A DNA stretch of 64,000 bases from the NCBI GenBank assembly GCA_944989445.1, contig CALYLW010000687.1:124001-188000 (forward strand). The letters run 5' to 3'. The notes under the pieces were generated by a model that was not told the DNA's origin, made no database searches, and saw only the letters and a list, made by a program, of their open reading frames with translations. Positions 1 through 11,039 of the stretch are shown piece by piece (the stretch's first letter is position 1; each line of letters starts with the position of its first letter). This DNA comes from Ampullaceana balthica (taxonomy: Eukaryota > Mollusca > Gastropoda > Lymnaeidae). Position numbers and translations under genes: made by a program.

Positions 1-317
1 ATTTAGTCGAAACGTGGAATGGGTAACAGTTTTCAAGAAGAACAAAAATGTCATTTTAAGGGAGATAAGCAAACAAATTTATTGATATTTTTAAAAATTA
101 TTAATAATATTTATGTTCAATTATTAATAATCACTAGTCATAGATAACAATTAATTAAACTTTTAATTTTAATCTGTCACACGAACACATCAGCATTTAA
201 ATATGCAATTATAGTAATTTTTTAGAAACCCTGAAAAGTAGCTGTTATTTTCTTTACTTTGGAAAGACCTTTGCTACTAGTAACTTTAGAGCCGGGCTAC
301 AAAAATAAATTAAAAAA
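1..317. other. AT-rich non-coding DNA
   Basis: AT-rich sequence with short A/T runs. I see no splice-bounded open frame, RNA gene or repeat border before the transposon that begins near 320. Confidence 0.6.
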
Positions 318-462
318 TACAGTGGGACCCGCTTAAGTCGACGGCCTCTGGGTATGAAAAATGGCGCCGAGATATCCGATCATCAAGTTAAACGAAAACC
401 AATATGGCGGCAAAATATTAACATGCGCTTAAAATTTCTTTATATACATGATGTGCGTTAAT

Positions 463-935
463 TAGTGATGGGACGATTAATCGTAATCGTATCGGAATAT
501 CAGGACCCATTTCTTCACTCTTTCCTAAGGTTGTTAAGACCGTTAGTTTTTAAGGACCGTTTAAGTTTAAATATAACCCTTTATTGCGTTAGCGCAGTTT
601 TTTTCCCTAGTACGTACATAACTACATGTATAACGAATTCATATACTCCTGCCACCCGCGGCCACACCGCGTGCGCGCGCAGTGTCCGCTGGTGACTTGC
701 GTAACTTTCCTTACAAGCTACATAAATAAATAACCCACCCCGTCCCCTCAGCTTACAATGGACTCAGAATTCCTTCGGTAACTTGAGTGCTAATCAGACT
801 AACCAACAACAATGGTGTGGGAGATTGAGAGTGGGGTGGGTAAACTGTCTGTAGTCTGTTATATTATATATTTTAAAATCTGGGGAGCCTTGTTTACAGT
901 AAGCACCCTATGATTTTGGTATCGTCCCATCACTA
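463..935. mobile_element. hAT-type non-autonomous element, nested
   Basis: It starts TAGTGATGGGACGAT and ends ATCGTCCCATCACTA, an inverted terminal repeat of about 15 bp with one mismatch. It is flanked by an 8-bp direct repeat with one mismatch: GCGTTAAT (455-462) and GTGTTAAT (936-943). An 8-bp duplication is the hAT signature. There is no transposase frame. It lies inside the mariner-like element 320-1796 and is therefore the younger insertion. Confidence 0.7.
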
Positions 936-1340
936 GTGTTAATAAATGAGAATGTACATGCACATGTTTTTTTAGTTTTTTTTTACACAAAGGCGGTGCC
1001 GTTATTTGTTTGTCTATCAGACTATCATGACCTATATATGACTCATGACAAAAAAGCGATCTCTTCTCTATAAAAGTGTATTAAAATGAATTGCTAACTC
1101 CTTTTGAACCTTCAAGTACTTTGACACATTTTAATTAATTCTAACCAATAGTTAAATGGCTTTTGCACACGGCCACTTCTTATGAATGAAACAATGAGAA
1201 CAAAGCAGTAGTAATAGAGTCAAAATGAGGTTGAAGGATGAATGGTTGCCAATGACAACAAGTCTGCACACGGTATATTTTTTTATTCCCTACGAAACTA
1301 AATGTTTTAGACATGCGATTCTGTGTGCATCTTTGCGATT

Positions 1341-1443
1341 GGAGCAATTACGTAATATTCGGCATCGGCCGATTGCTGAGTATCTCCGAGTATACGAAAA
1401 TCGGCCGATGCCGAGTAGCCGAACCGATCGGTTCAGCCCTATC
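1341..1443. mobile_element. Fragment of a palindrome-rich hAT-like repeat
   Basis: It contains a perfect 15-bp inverted repeat, CGGCATCGGCCGATT and AATCGGCCGATGCCG, and ends in CGATCGGTTCAGCCCTA. That terminus resembles hAT-like elements starting TAGGGCTGAACCGATCG. No matching left end was found, so it is a truncated copy. Confidence 0.4.
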
Positions 1444-1798
1444 GATAAGAACATTTTCAAAAGCTGGCGATTTAAGTTAGTAACACAGCGCTGTGAGCAA
1501 GCCGCCTGTGACGTCACCAGCGAGGCAGAAATTTTATGCCTTCACTTGGTTATAAAAAATCACATCTAACATTTTCAAAAACTGACGATTGGTCATGGGG
1601 ATCGAGATAACCAACATTAAGTGGCAAATTTGACCCTCTTTTGTGCTCGAGGTATTAGGGTTCGGCGACTTAAAATAATCGAATTAACCGATGAGAAAAT
1701 GCAAAGACAAAGAGAGAATTTGGTGGTTCCAAAAAAAAACTTAGACTTAATAGAGCTGACGAGTAAACCGGGGCTGGAGTTAAGTGGGTCACACTGTA

Positions 1799-2060
1799 TA
1801 TGAAAACATCATATTTTAGGGTTACCTAACGTAAACATTCTTTTAAAAAAGGAGCTACTCCTTAAACTTATTATTTCAAACAGTCAAGTCTAAAAAAAAA
1901 TTTGAAGTATCATATTGTAAGTTATTTACATCAAGATAACTTAATTGTTGTATCATTTTTAAAAAAACCAAAAACAACCTTTTCTTCAATTTTGCAGCTG
2001 AAATGCACTCAATTTTATTATAATTTAGTTCTCTCCCCTGTGTAAACTTTGACCCCACAG
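1799..2060 (+). other. Intron end upstream of first visible exon
   Basis: Non-coding AT-rich stretch ending in the acceptor ACTTTGACCCCACAG at 2046-2060. The upstream exon of this gene was not found and presumably lies before the window. Confidence 0.55.
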
Positions 2061-2201
2061 TTGTCTCCGCTCTGCTCTAAACCTAAGCTTTTCTCTAAAT
2101 TGTCAGACCAAAAGCCAGCCAGTGCCAGCCATCAACCTATGCAGCATCCTTCAGGTGCCAAGTCATCCCCTGTCTTTGGTACCCCAGCCAGTAAATCAGA
2201 T
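2061..2201 (+). CDS. Internal exon 1 of MAP4K4/TNIK/misshapen-like kinase (linker)
   Basis: This is an internal coding exon of 47 codons with no overhang at either end. It sits between an acceptor (ACCCCACAG) and a donor (GAT|GTAAGC). The protein is Ser/Pro/Lys/Gln-rich and low in complexity (for example SKPKLFSKLSDQKPASAS, then PVFGTPASKSD), as expected of a disordered linker rather than a folded domain. The ATG at 2049 lies inside the acceptor region, so it is not a real start. Phase continues exactly into the exon at 3128. The family call rests on the downstream exons; on its own this exon is not diagnostic. The kinase domain, N-terminal to this part, should lie upstream of the window. Confidence 0.7.
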
Positions 2202-3127
2202 GTAAGCAGCATTGTGTTGTACCACATCTCATTCAGTTGATGATATTGTTTGGTCTTAATGATAAATACATCTTTTTACATTTTAGTTTATATTAAAACA
2301 TTCTGAAAGCAGTTTTTATTAGGGAAATGTTGAGAACAAGCTTGCCCGGCACATCTCCAAAAATGGTATCTTGGTCGTGTGTTGAGAAAACATGCGCTTC
2401 CTTTTATGTTAAAAATAATCTTCATTTTACAAGAATCATATTTTTTTTTAAAGTGAATAATTTTTGGCCTAGAAATTTAAATTTTAGCTAAACGAAAATG
2501 CAAAGCTCTAAAAATAAATGTTTTTATGTGCACAACTTTAATGTCTCTTCATGCCTATCTTTGGTTATGACCATGGGATTAAAAAAATTTTTTTTGCGTG
2601 TAACTAAATGTTTTGAACTTCCACTTAACATACAAAGCCCTGTAAAAAAAAATCAACCCCAATCAGCCCATCCAACCACTATCAAGTTAACAGTCAGTTC
2701 TCTCAAGTACCTTTTTTGTTGACAAGTGGAGGCCGTACCCCTCTTTCTCAACCGCTGCTGATCAATTTCAATTATAATTTAGGTTGTAGTTAGCCACAAA
2801 CTGGCCGTTGTTATAACTGTGCTTAAGCACTAAAAATGTGAGAACTGAGAGGGCTAGGTTACAATAGTCAGCTACTGATACCTTCACGACATGTTATAGA
2901 CATGCACGTTTCACCTTTTCCCACTGGTTGGAACACATTATAGAAAATTCGATAACAAATTTTCTGTTCACCTTGACCCAGCAGGTATTGTTTCAAAATG
3001 TCTGGACTTGGGCCCTGCATCCCCCTTCCCCTCCTCCCCCCCCCCACTCAACCCTAACCTATAGCTCATTTTTTAAAAGGAAGAAGTGCTTTTTGAAAGT
3101 CTTTGAAATATGATATTTTATTCCTAG
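2202..3127 (+). other. Intron (926 bp)
   Basis: It opens with GTAAGC and closes with TTTATTCCTAG. It is AT-rich with a C-rich run near 3020-3050. No other feature was seen. Confidence 0.7.
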
Positions 3128-3303
3128 GATCTTGATCGTCTAGTCCTAGACCTGAGCAAATTGGGAGCAGAGCAAAGGATAGCAAAAACCGTTGTTCTTG
3201 AAGAGGAGGATGAGGACGAAGACGATGATGATGAGGATGAAGATGATGAGGATGATGTCAACAGAGATGGAACCTTGCCAGCTTCGGAACCAGCCCGACC
3301 ATT
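3128..3303 (+). CDS. Internal exon 2 of MAP4K4/TNIK/misshapen-like kinase (acidic region)
   Basis: This exon has 58 codons plus a 2-nt overhang, with acceptor TTCCTAG and donor CCATT|GTAAGTG. It opens with DLDRLVLDLSKLGAEQ, an amphipathic segment comparable to the short helix (ADLTALAKEL) before the acidic stretch in vertebrate TNIK. Codons 25-43 (about 3200-3256) are an uninterrupted Glu/Asp run, followed by VNRDGTLPASEPARP. Misshapen-family kinases carry such a Ser/Glu/Asp-rich segment between the N-terminal Ste20 kinase and the C-terminal CNH domain. That comparison is from memory, not an alignment. The reverse-strand open frame here is only the poly-Ser shadow of the GAT/GAA codons. The acidic run could vary in length between individuals because its codons are near-tandem. 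Confidence 0.8.
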
Positions 3304-4672
3304 GTAAGTGTGCAACAGTTCTGAGACTAGTTTAATTGAAGCAAGATGCTAAATTTTACTCCATCTTAATCACTGACTGAATTAAGCCAATTAATTTCTT
3401 TTTTACATTTGCTCAAATTTCATCAGAGGTATTTACAGATTAAAGGTGTAAAATTATAGTAATCAAGGAGAGAGAAGTTCATAAATACAAAACTTTGCCT
3501 TAAATTATAATATATCTTTTAACTCTTGGATTATGTACCTGTAGTTGACATGCTTAGTTTCAGCATTTTATGACTAACGTATCAAATGACTTGTAAAATT
3601 TCTGTTGTTTCATAAACGTAATATTCAATACTATTTGTTTGTAGCAAAGAAAAAGAATTCTTTGATTCCATCTCTTTATATTAAAGCGTATGTTTGAGAT
3701 GTTTTTAATTTAAATCTGTGTTGTGAGTTCAAGGCCTTTGAGTTGGGATTCTTCACATTTATATCAATTTGTCAATTTTTACATTTAAAAGCTAAAACAT
3801 TTAGGCCTAATTTTAAATGTACAGGCTGTTCTCAGTGAGCGATGTGGTTCTGTTGCTGATGATATTGTTTAAAAGCCATTAAATTAAAACATTTACGTAA
3901 AGTTTAAAAAAAAATTGTTATCAAAATTTAGATACAGCAGTTATTTTATAATAGTACTAAAATATTTAAATTGTAATGGTCATAATAGGGAAGGTTAGTC
4001 ATAGGAGAGCTCCCTGTACCACCAATATTCAACAATTATTTCATGTGTCAATGTCGTCAAAGACCTGTAGCTGCACGTTAACTGCCCCCAACTCTTGGGC
4101 CCTGTTCAAATGTTTATGTGTCGTACATCCAATTGTTGGCTTAAATAACTTATCTGTTTGAACCTTTCATATCATTGTTGTTATACGAAACACATATGGG
4201 AGATACGTTACTTTAGATTTAGACGTCATGAAATGAATTAGGTGACAGTTCAATTACCCTGATTTGTCATTGTTGTCTCATTTCTGTTCTAAAAAAAGGG
4301 ATTTTAACAAAATCCTATACTTGAAATCTTTACAATTTGGAAGCAGTACAAGTAAACGATTTTAGGAGTTGAATTAGTTCATTTGCTTGACCACAATATA
4401 AGGACTAGGATTGTCCATATTTACATCTTTGAGTACTGGCACCAAGTGAGAGCATTTTTAGTATTCCTCTTTATGGGGAATAATTTTTAGAAAAAAAAAT
4501 TAATTTTAACATAGTTCAGAATCAATTTTGTGTGTGGTTTTGTCCAGCACAATAGTTAGTTCACACAACAGCAACAAAAACATTTTTTATCATAGTTATA
4601 GAACGCTTTATTTGTATTTAACTGTATTCCTGGAACTCCATCTTGTAAGTCTCTGTTGGTTTGTTCCCACAG
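3304..4672 (+). other. Intron (1369 bp)
   Basis: GTAAGTG donor and GGTTTGTTCCCACAG acceptor. AT-rich, with no other recognisable element. Confidence 0.75.
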
Positions 4673-4714
4673 AAAAAGGGAAAATGGTGACATTAAGTCC
4701 AATGACACCAAAAA
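4673..4714 (+). CDS. Internal exon 3, 42-nt microexon
   Basis: This small exon lies between TTCCCACAG and AA|GTGAGTATT. With the 2-nt overhang of the previous exon it reads L-KRENGDIKSNDTK and leaves a 2-nt overhang, so the frame closes without a stop. It corresponds in position to the Asn/Gly/Glu/Ser segment (SNGETES) that follows the acidic run in TNIK-type kinases. At 42 nt it keeps the frame if skipped, so it could be an alternatively used cassette; this is inference. Confidence 0.75.
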
Positions 4715-7048
4715 GTGAGTATTGCAGAAACATGGGGCAATTATTAGCTCCCTTTTTCTGTTGAGGGTTTTATTTCTTTAGTTTCTGGTTGCTTTTTCCC
4801 TCCACCCCTTTCGAATCCACCCTTTCCTTTTTGAAATGTTGACTGATTTTTCTGTATATCTCAATGTGGCGTTTTCTTTCCCTCTTGGTATTATTGCCTG
4901 CCCTTGCCTGCATTAATAGGTGATAATTAATGTCTTCATAATGCTAGCAATCATATTTATTGATTTTGAAATCTTGGTTATGCAACTAACAGATTTTATA
5001 TTATTAATATCACCTGACAGTTATTGTGAAGCTCAAGCATTTTTTTCAATTTAGAGTTTTTATGAAAAACTTGTATCTACATGTACTTCAAATCCTTCTT
5101 TATTTATAATGAATAGTTCTCTTTATAAATACTCTCATATTAGAAAATGTTGCAGATCCTTTAATGATTGGTTTTAGCGTTAAAATAAAATTTAGGTCTA
5201 AATTTTAACTTGAGTGCTAAATAAGACACCTTTCTTCCTTAATTTGTCCAAGACCATCATATAATTATCCATTATTGCCATAATGGATTTTAAATTCTTA
5301 TCTTGTTTGAATGATTGAATTTTAATTAACTTTTATCAAAACGAAAATGGGCTTGAGATTAGTTGAAGAACACAATTACCTGTTTACTTTACTGATCAAC
5401 TAGAATCGTTTGAATGGGTGGAGAAAAAAAATGCATGAAAGACAAGTACTGACTCCAGTCTTAGTCCCTCATAGTTTCATCTCAGATTGATATTATTCAT
5501 TTGATCAACTTATCATATAGTTTTTGATTATATTACTGATCTTGAGTTGGAATTCTTCATCTTTCTTTAATTTTGTCAATTTATAAATTTAAAAACTAAA
5601 AATAAAACAAACCCGTAAAAACAAAGTTTTTGACTATAAATCCCTTATATATGAGACATAACTAACAGTATTGATTATTTTCAAACATTTACTGACTGAA
5701 TCTGTCTTAACTCAAGTTTGCTTCATAACCCTATGGTGGGGAGGGGTGGGTGGGAGGGGGAGAGGGGAAAAGTCTGGTCACCGATTCGCTTGACCGAGCT
5801 CAGCGTGACATGTAAAATGTAAACAAAAGCACCCCGTCGCTTCGACGGGTCGCCTCAATGCGTCAACTCAAAATTTCACGTGGGAAAAAAACAATAACAA
5901 ACCGTGAATTTGAATTACATACCTCATATAAGGATAAACTAAAAATGCATTAATTTAATTACGGTACATTCGATCGATCTGAAATTTTGATACGATGCAT
6001 TGTTAGGTCAGACGGGTCAGTGTGCCCAATTTCAGCTCGATCGAATCACAGGAAGTGGGTCATTTTCGACTTTTGTTTTTCCGCCTGCCCGCCCGCCCAT
6101 GAGATGATGAGATGACGACAGACAGAGACGGCCGCGAAGTTAATACAAGGGATTTAATTAGAAATTTAGGCCTAATTTTAAATGTAATTTTAAATGCTAA
6201 AAATGCAAAGCCTAGTTGTCTTTTCAAATACAACTAGAAGTAGATTTTAAAAAATCTAAACTCTTGTTTTTATTGCTTACATTAGGTTGAATATTATATA
6301 TGATGTAGAGGCAATGAGATATTTCTCTATTTAAACAGTTGACACCCAGGCTATGAACTTAATGCTTACAGGATGTCAATATAAACGTTGGAACACTTAT
6401 TTAGTCTAATGATAAGTGGATAAGGAGGTGGTGGGTCTTTTATCACAAATGGTGGCTGTATAAAAGTGTTGTTTTATTTAAATGAAGGTATTTGTGCCTT
6501 AGAGATTAGAAACTAACCTTCACTATACTTGTACTTACCTCTCACTGCTAACAAATAATATATTTATCATGTGAAGGTTTTTTTTATGACAATGCATTAT
6601 TATTTATAAATTAATGAATGGCTCCATGGGCAAGTGTGGCCATCTCTATGGGGAAGTGTGCCCATATTCTTACTGTTTCTGATACTTTGTCAACTGTTCT
6701 ATGATGTTCAGTTTATGAATTTAACTTCCTAATTTTCTGTTAATTTTGATTCAATCCTATTTCAGTAAATACTTCAAATATGTCTAATTACTCTTTTAAT
6801 TGTTTTAAAAAAAGTAATAAAAATAATAATTTAATCATGTTTTTTTGGCAATAATATTTACAAAATAAAGGTAATAAATGTCTCATTTTATACCAATGCT
6901 TAACCATTAGTGAAGCACAAACATAAACAATATTATACACTGATATATATGTATAGTTATGTTGTTTAACAACTTAATATCTAAATTTTAATGAATTTTA
7001 ACATTTTAAAACATGATAATTATGATCTTCATATTGTGTATTTTTCAG
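4715..7048 (+). other. Intron (2334 bp)
   Basis: GTGAGTATT donor and GTGTATTTTTCAG acceptor. It carries a G-rich tract (about 5735-5770) and a candidate interspersed repeat (5812-6152). Otherwise it is AT-rich. Confidence 0.7.
5812..6152. mobile_element. Candidate interspersed repeat in intron
   Basis: This block differs from the surrounding AT-rich intron. It has CCCCGTCGCTTCGACGGG (a short hairpin), GCTCGATCGAATCACAGGAAG, a CCGCCTGCCCGCCCGCCC tract and GACAGACAGAGACGG, and ends near GTTAATACAAGGG. The style resembles the 3' end of RTE-type LINEs or their SINEs. No target duplication was recognised, so the type is uncertain. Confidence 0.3.
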
Positions 7049-7080
7049 GGATACATTAGAAAGCATGGTCATACATAAAG
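7049..7080 (+). CDS. Internal exon 4, 32-nt microexon
   Basis: This exon is bounded by ATTTTTCAG and AAAG|GTGAGTGAG. With its neighbours it reads K-DTLESMVIHK-D, entering with a 2-nt and leaving with a 1-nt overhang. The motif TLESMVIH closely matches the short TESVKTMIVHDD segment of TNIK/MAP4K4 as I recall it, and is one of the best reasons for the family call. At 32 nt it is not a multiple of three, so skipping it alone would break the frame. Confidence 0.75.
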
Positions 7081-7664
7081 GTGAGTGAGTACGGTATTTG
7101 CATCAATGATTTGAAAACCCACGATATCATTTGAGATAAGAATGAAGGAAGTCATGTGTAAATGGGAGAATGGGTCAATGGGAGAATGGGTCAATGCACG
7201 GAGTGTCACTGAAAGTTCCATGAATTCTTGGAACTCTGGGATTGGAATTTGAAAAAAAAATTATAATCCTAGAAAACTCCTAAAATTACAAAATTTCTCC
7301 TTAAATAATCTACAATTTTATTTTTACTATAGGTAGTGTACTTTAAAAAAATGCAAGATTTATATTTTAAATTTCTATCAGCACAAGAGATATCAGATTT
7401 TATATGAATTCACTTATGATGTTTTAACATAATGTCCTGGAAATGTATATTTCTCCTGGGAAAAGTCCAGGAATTTGATTTCAGATCTTGTGCATGAACT
7501 CAGAGTGATTGAGTAGATTTTTATCATTTAAGCGTTTATTTGCATCAGAATAAAAAAAAGAAAAAATTGCTCCTGATGTGTTCTTGTAGGCTGTCAGTGT
7601 TTATACTTGCATGGTTGATTTTTGTACTTTATTGGTGCAACACTCCGGCCTTATTTTTCCACAG
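7081..7664 (+). other. Intron (584 bp)
   Basis: GTGAGTGAG donor and TTATTTTTCCACAG acceptor. It contains a 16-bp near-tandem duplication of AATGGGAGAATGGGTC near 7160-7193. Confidence 0.75.
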
Positions 7665-7750
7665 ATGTACCTCACCACACTCCTCAGCTAGATCTCGCAA
7701 TGACCAAATTGTTTAATGATGATGGAGAGGGAACTCTAGTTGCCAGAAGG
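7665..7750 (+). CDS. Internal exon 5 of MAP4K4/TNIK/misshapen-like kinase
   Basis: Acceptor TTTTTCCACAG and donor AGAAGG|GTAAGTC. The exon enters with a 1-nt overhang, giving D-VPHHTPQLDLAMTKLF, then NDDGEGTLVARR, and ends on a codon boundary. The GEGTLVARR end corresponds to the KEGTLIVRQ motif that follows the TMIVHDD segment in TNIK/MAP4K4/MINK (from memory). In those proteins the next segment leads into the CNH domain, which binds partners such as small GTPases. No matching exon was recognised in the following 56 kb. Exon reality is well supported by the five-exon phase chain; the family is moderately supported. Confidence 0.8.
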
Positions 7751-7891
7751 GTAAGTCTTGCATGCTGAGTTCTTTCCCTTTTTGTTTTTTGTTTTTTTTT
7801 GTTTTGTTTTTTGTTTGTTTGTTAATTGTTGTTGTCTGGCTCTAATAATGTTTTATATTACACTTTGATCATTCTGGACTCCATTTCTTGT

Positions 7892-8405
7892 TGATGACCC
7901 CTCTTCTACTTATGATATTGTACAGCTTGTTAGATGACCCCTCTTCTACTTATGATATTGTACAGCTTGTTAGATGACCCGTCTTCTACTTATGATAGTG
8001 TACAGCTTGTCTGATGACCCCTCTTCTACTTATGATAGTGTACAGCTTGTTAGATGACCCCTCTTCTACTTATGATAGTGTACAGCTTGTCAGATGACCC
8101 CTCTTCTACTTATGATAGTGTACAGCTTGTTAGATGACCCCTCTTCTACTTATGATAGTGTACAGCTTGTTAGATGACCCCTCTTCTACTTATGATATTG
8201 TACAGCTTGTTAGATGACCCGTCTTCTACTTATGATAGTGTACAGCTTGTCTGATGACCCCTCTTCTACTTATGATAGTGTACAGCTTGTTAGATGACCC
8301 CTCTTCTACTTAGGATAGTGTACAGCTTGTTAGATGACCCCTCTTCTACTTATGATAGTGTACAGCTTGTTAGATGACCTCTCTTCCACTTATGATAGTG
8401 TACAG
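7892..8405. repeat. 40-bp minisatellite, about 13 copies
   Basis: The unit is TAGATGACCCCTCTTCTACT followed by TATGATATTGTACAGCTTGT. Variants (attg/agtg, cgtc/cctc, tctg/taga) recur in blocks. The array starts 142 bp after the exon-5 donor, so if the gene continues it lies inside the intron. Confidence 0.95.
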
Positions 8406-8542
8406 ATTTTTGTCAATTGATCACAGAAAGATGGAACTAAAATTGGTCCAGTGTCCTTCAATTTGTTGATGTTTCAGCACACGATGTAAAGCAATAAACC
8501 TTTGATTAAGAATAATTGTTTAAGTCTTAGGATATGTTCCAG

Positions 8543-8775
8543 TTCCACCCCCAAAGGTATATGGTATTTCTTTCTTAGGTTATATCCCACCCAGTCCCAC
8601 CCAGTCCCACCCAGTTCCACCCCCAAAGGTATATGGTATTTCTTTCTTAGGTTATATCCCACCCAGTCCCACCCAGTTCCACCCCCAAAGGTATATGGTA
8701 TTTCTTTCTTAGGTTATATCCCACCCAGTCCCACCCAGTCCCACCCAGTTCCACCCCCAAAGGTATATTGTATTT
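8543..8775. repeat. 62/72-bp minisatellite with inner 10-bp repeat, about 4 copies
   Basis: The unit carries TTCCACCCCCAAAGGTATAT, then GGTATTTCTTTCTTAGG and two or three copies of CCCACCCAGT. Unit starts at 8543, 8615, 8677 and 8749 differ by 72, 62 and 72 bp, because one 10-bp inner copy is missing from one unit. Confidence 0.9.
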
Positions 8776-9090
8776 CTTTGACTCTTGATGTGATCTATTG
8801 GTTTTATCTACCACACATTATTTCAATTTAATTTTTCACCATTTTTTTAATGATCACTTGAAACACTGCATTCTTTAAATCAGTTTTTTCCCTTATGTGC
8901 TTTTCAATTTCTAGTTTAAAGAAATATCTGTTAAGCTGGCTCTATATATAAAATATAATTAACTACTGTTTTCAACACTAAAAAAAAAGTTCAAAGCAAA
9001 CTGACATGATTAATATCCCCACATATTTTCAGGGCATAACTATCTCACTACAGATGTTCTATTTTTAAAACTAAATCATCCACTGAAAGT

Positions 9091-9458
9091 TTGATGGCAT
9101 GACTAATGTGGGGCCTATTTTTAAGGGAATATTTCAAACTTGTGCCCTCCCACCTTTGAATGATGGTGTACAACTGTTGCCGGTGTACCCTATAGCCTCT
9201 CCCACCACCATGCCGGCTAGCACAGGGATTATTACAATGTACATAGAGGAAGTGTTATAACAATTGGATATTTGGTGGCATGACTAATGTGGGGCCTATT
9301 TTTATGGGGAATATCTCAACTTGTGCCCTCCCACCTTTGAAGGATGATTTACCAAACAGGCACTGTTACCCATGTACTCTCTCCCCTCTCCCGCCACCAT
9401 GGGGGCAAACAAACTACGAGAGCTACAGTGGACATGTGGAGGCATACAATTGGATATT
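9091..9458. repeat. Diverged tandem duplication, about 181-187 bp x 2
   Basis: Both halves begin GGCATGACTAATGTGGGGCC, share TTGTGCCCTCCCACCTTTGA, and end ACAATTGGATATT. They have diverged by substitutions and small indels. Confidence 0.85.
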
Positions 9459-9632
9459 GTTCAGGGTTGGGTAGCAAGTTTGTAGTCCAAAAGGTGATGA
9501 CTGTAGGTTGACAAAGAATGCGTCCAATTATTCCCTTACATTTTGTCTACATTCAATGAGTCAAATTGTTAATTGAATCTCTGTGCCTCCAAGTGTATCA
9601 TGTGATCAAATCTCTATGGATTTTTTGACATA

Positions 9633-9855
9633 CAGAGAGGCACAAACAAACGGGAACTTTTGAAATATGTACTATAGGCATTCATACAAGGATTTCATCT
9701 AAAGACCGTAATTTTGTTACAATGATAAAATCCGTGAATGTTTCTTAAATGGCATGTTTTTAAGGTTTCAATTACTATGAAAATAATTGTTTTTCCAATA
9801 ACGCTTGGTTGCATTGGGTTGTTAACAAGTTCCCGTTTTGTTTTGTGCCACCATG
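9633..9855. mobile_element. Mariner-like MITE, copy 1
   Basis: Flanked by TA (9631-9632, 9856-9857). Left inner end GGCACAAACAAACGGGAAC; right end reverse-complemented GGCACAAAACAAAACGGGAA. There is no coding capacity. It is the same family as 58860-59061. Confidence 0.6.
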
Positions 9856-9890
9856 TATTAGTGTGGAGTTAGAGCAAAAAAAATAGTGGG

Positions 9891-10012
9891 GACATTTAAT
9901 TTGAAGATCTTTGTATTTCATTGATTTAACCCTTACAATTCTTAGTGTCGGTGATATTTAATTTGAAGATCTTTGTATTTCATTTATTTAACCTTTACAA
10001 TTCTTTTTGTGG
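9891..10012. repeat. Tandem duplication of about 61 bp
   Basis: Two copies of TTTAATTTGAAGATCTTTGT plus the following ATTTCATTnATTTAACC and TTACAATTCTT, directly adjacent. Confidence 0.85.
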
Positions 10013-11039
10013 GTGTGTGGTCAGTCATTGGAACTTGATAAATAAATGGCTGCCTTCTAATGTCATGGTTTTGGGTTCCTAAGGAAGACCTTCGGGTCAT
10101 TTAATTACAAAAATTGTGCTCGCCAAAGACCCTCCCCACCCCCTTCCACACCCACCCCCATTATTGTCAAGCGCCCCCCCCCCTCAAACACACACGCACG
10201 CACTTCCAGTCAGTGGTAACATGATCAGCCTGTATACAGTTTTAGAGGCCATTGTTTATCTTGAACTGGTGGCTGCTGTCTTTGTCCTGGTCTTGGGGTG
10301 GGGAGTGGACATCGAGCCTGGTCTGATTCACACCATTAAATCTGTTTTTAAAGGCGCAAGTTTCATTTCCTTTTGTGTGCTTTTGGCATGCACTGTTTTA
10401 ATAATAATATTCTTTTATTTTATTTTTAAAAAGTGTGTGTTTTATTGATAAAAAATAAGAGATTAAAAAACGGGGGTATAGGCTGGTTAGGAAATCGGAT
10501 CCCCTTTCTAGCAGTGACTTGACCTTGGCTTGAAAACAAAGGGATTTACGGTTTTCATTGTCGTAGTTTAATGTTTTAAAAACTTGCATCAGCTCTTCGA
10601 TATATTGATATTAATAAATACGTATTTAAGTTTAATCAGAGAAACTTACTTGTAAAGCACCTTTCGCGGTTTTTTTTTAAAATTTGAAAATCCTTATTAA
10701 TGATAACTTTGTCAATCAAACTTAAGTCCTTATAGCTTCTGGCGAAACACCACTACAGCTAGCTACAACCAATGAAGAGTTTATGAGAAATGTTGCCTAA
10801 GACGTCTGTTATTGCACTTCTGTACGTAAGCGCAACATATGCAACGTACATTTGTACAGGATCATTTTCGACATTTTCTTGTCATTCGTTTCTCCCTCTC
10901 TTTCCCCCGTATCCCAAAAGTTTGATAATATTGTTGTTGCGGGTAAGTTTGCCAGTAAGATGAAGATTTACGCAGTTTGCGAAGTGGAAATAGCACAAAG
11001 TCTTGGTGAATGTGTATAGTCCTGATAGTACGACAAAAT
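10013..11039. other. Non-coding stretch without clear features
   Basis: C-rich and CA-rich runs near 10125-10205. An open frame at 10116-10448 encodes a hydrophobic stretch but has no splice or homology support. Nothing else was recognised. Confidence 0.5.

Larger units (their letters stand above)
320..1796. mobile_element. Tc1/mariner-like element (pogo/Tigger type?) with nested insertions
   Basis: The left end reads TA|CAGTGGGACCCGCTTAAGTC. The right end, reverse-complemented, reads TA|CAGTGTGACCCACTTAACTC. These are imperfect terminal inverted repeats next to TA dinucleotides at 318-319 and 1797-1798, the target duplication typical of Tc1/mariner. The body has no intact transposase frame, so it is a non-autonomous or decayed copy. 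A complete hAT-type element (463-935) is inserted near its left end, and a second palindromic repeat fragment lies at about 1341-1443, so the original element was about 0.9-1.0 kb. Superfamily placement is inferred from ends and TA only. Confidence 0.6.

Noticed and set aside
2049..2060. ATG at 2049 as a gene start
   Set aside because: It lies within the polypyrimidine/acceptor region of the exon that begins at 2061.
3124..3315. Poly-serine minus-strand frame
   Set aside because: Antisense shadow of the Glu/Asp codon run in exon 2.
10116..10448. 110-codon frame with a hydrophobic, membrane-like stretch
   Set aside because: Starts in a C-rich low-complexity run, has no acceptor or donor at suitable places, and matches no family I recognise.
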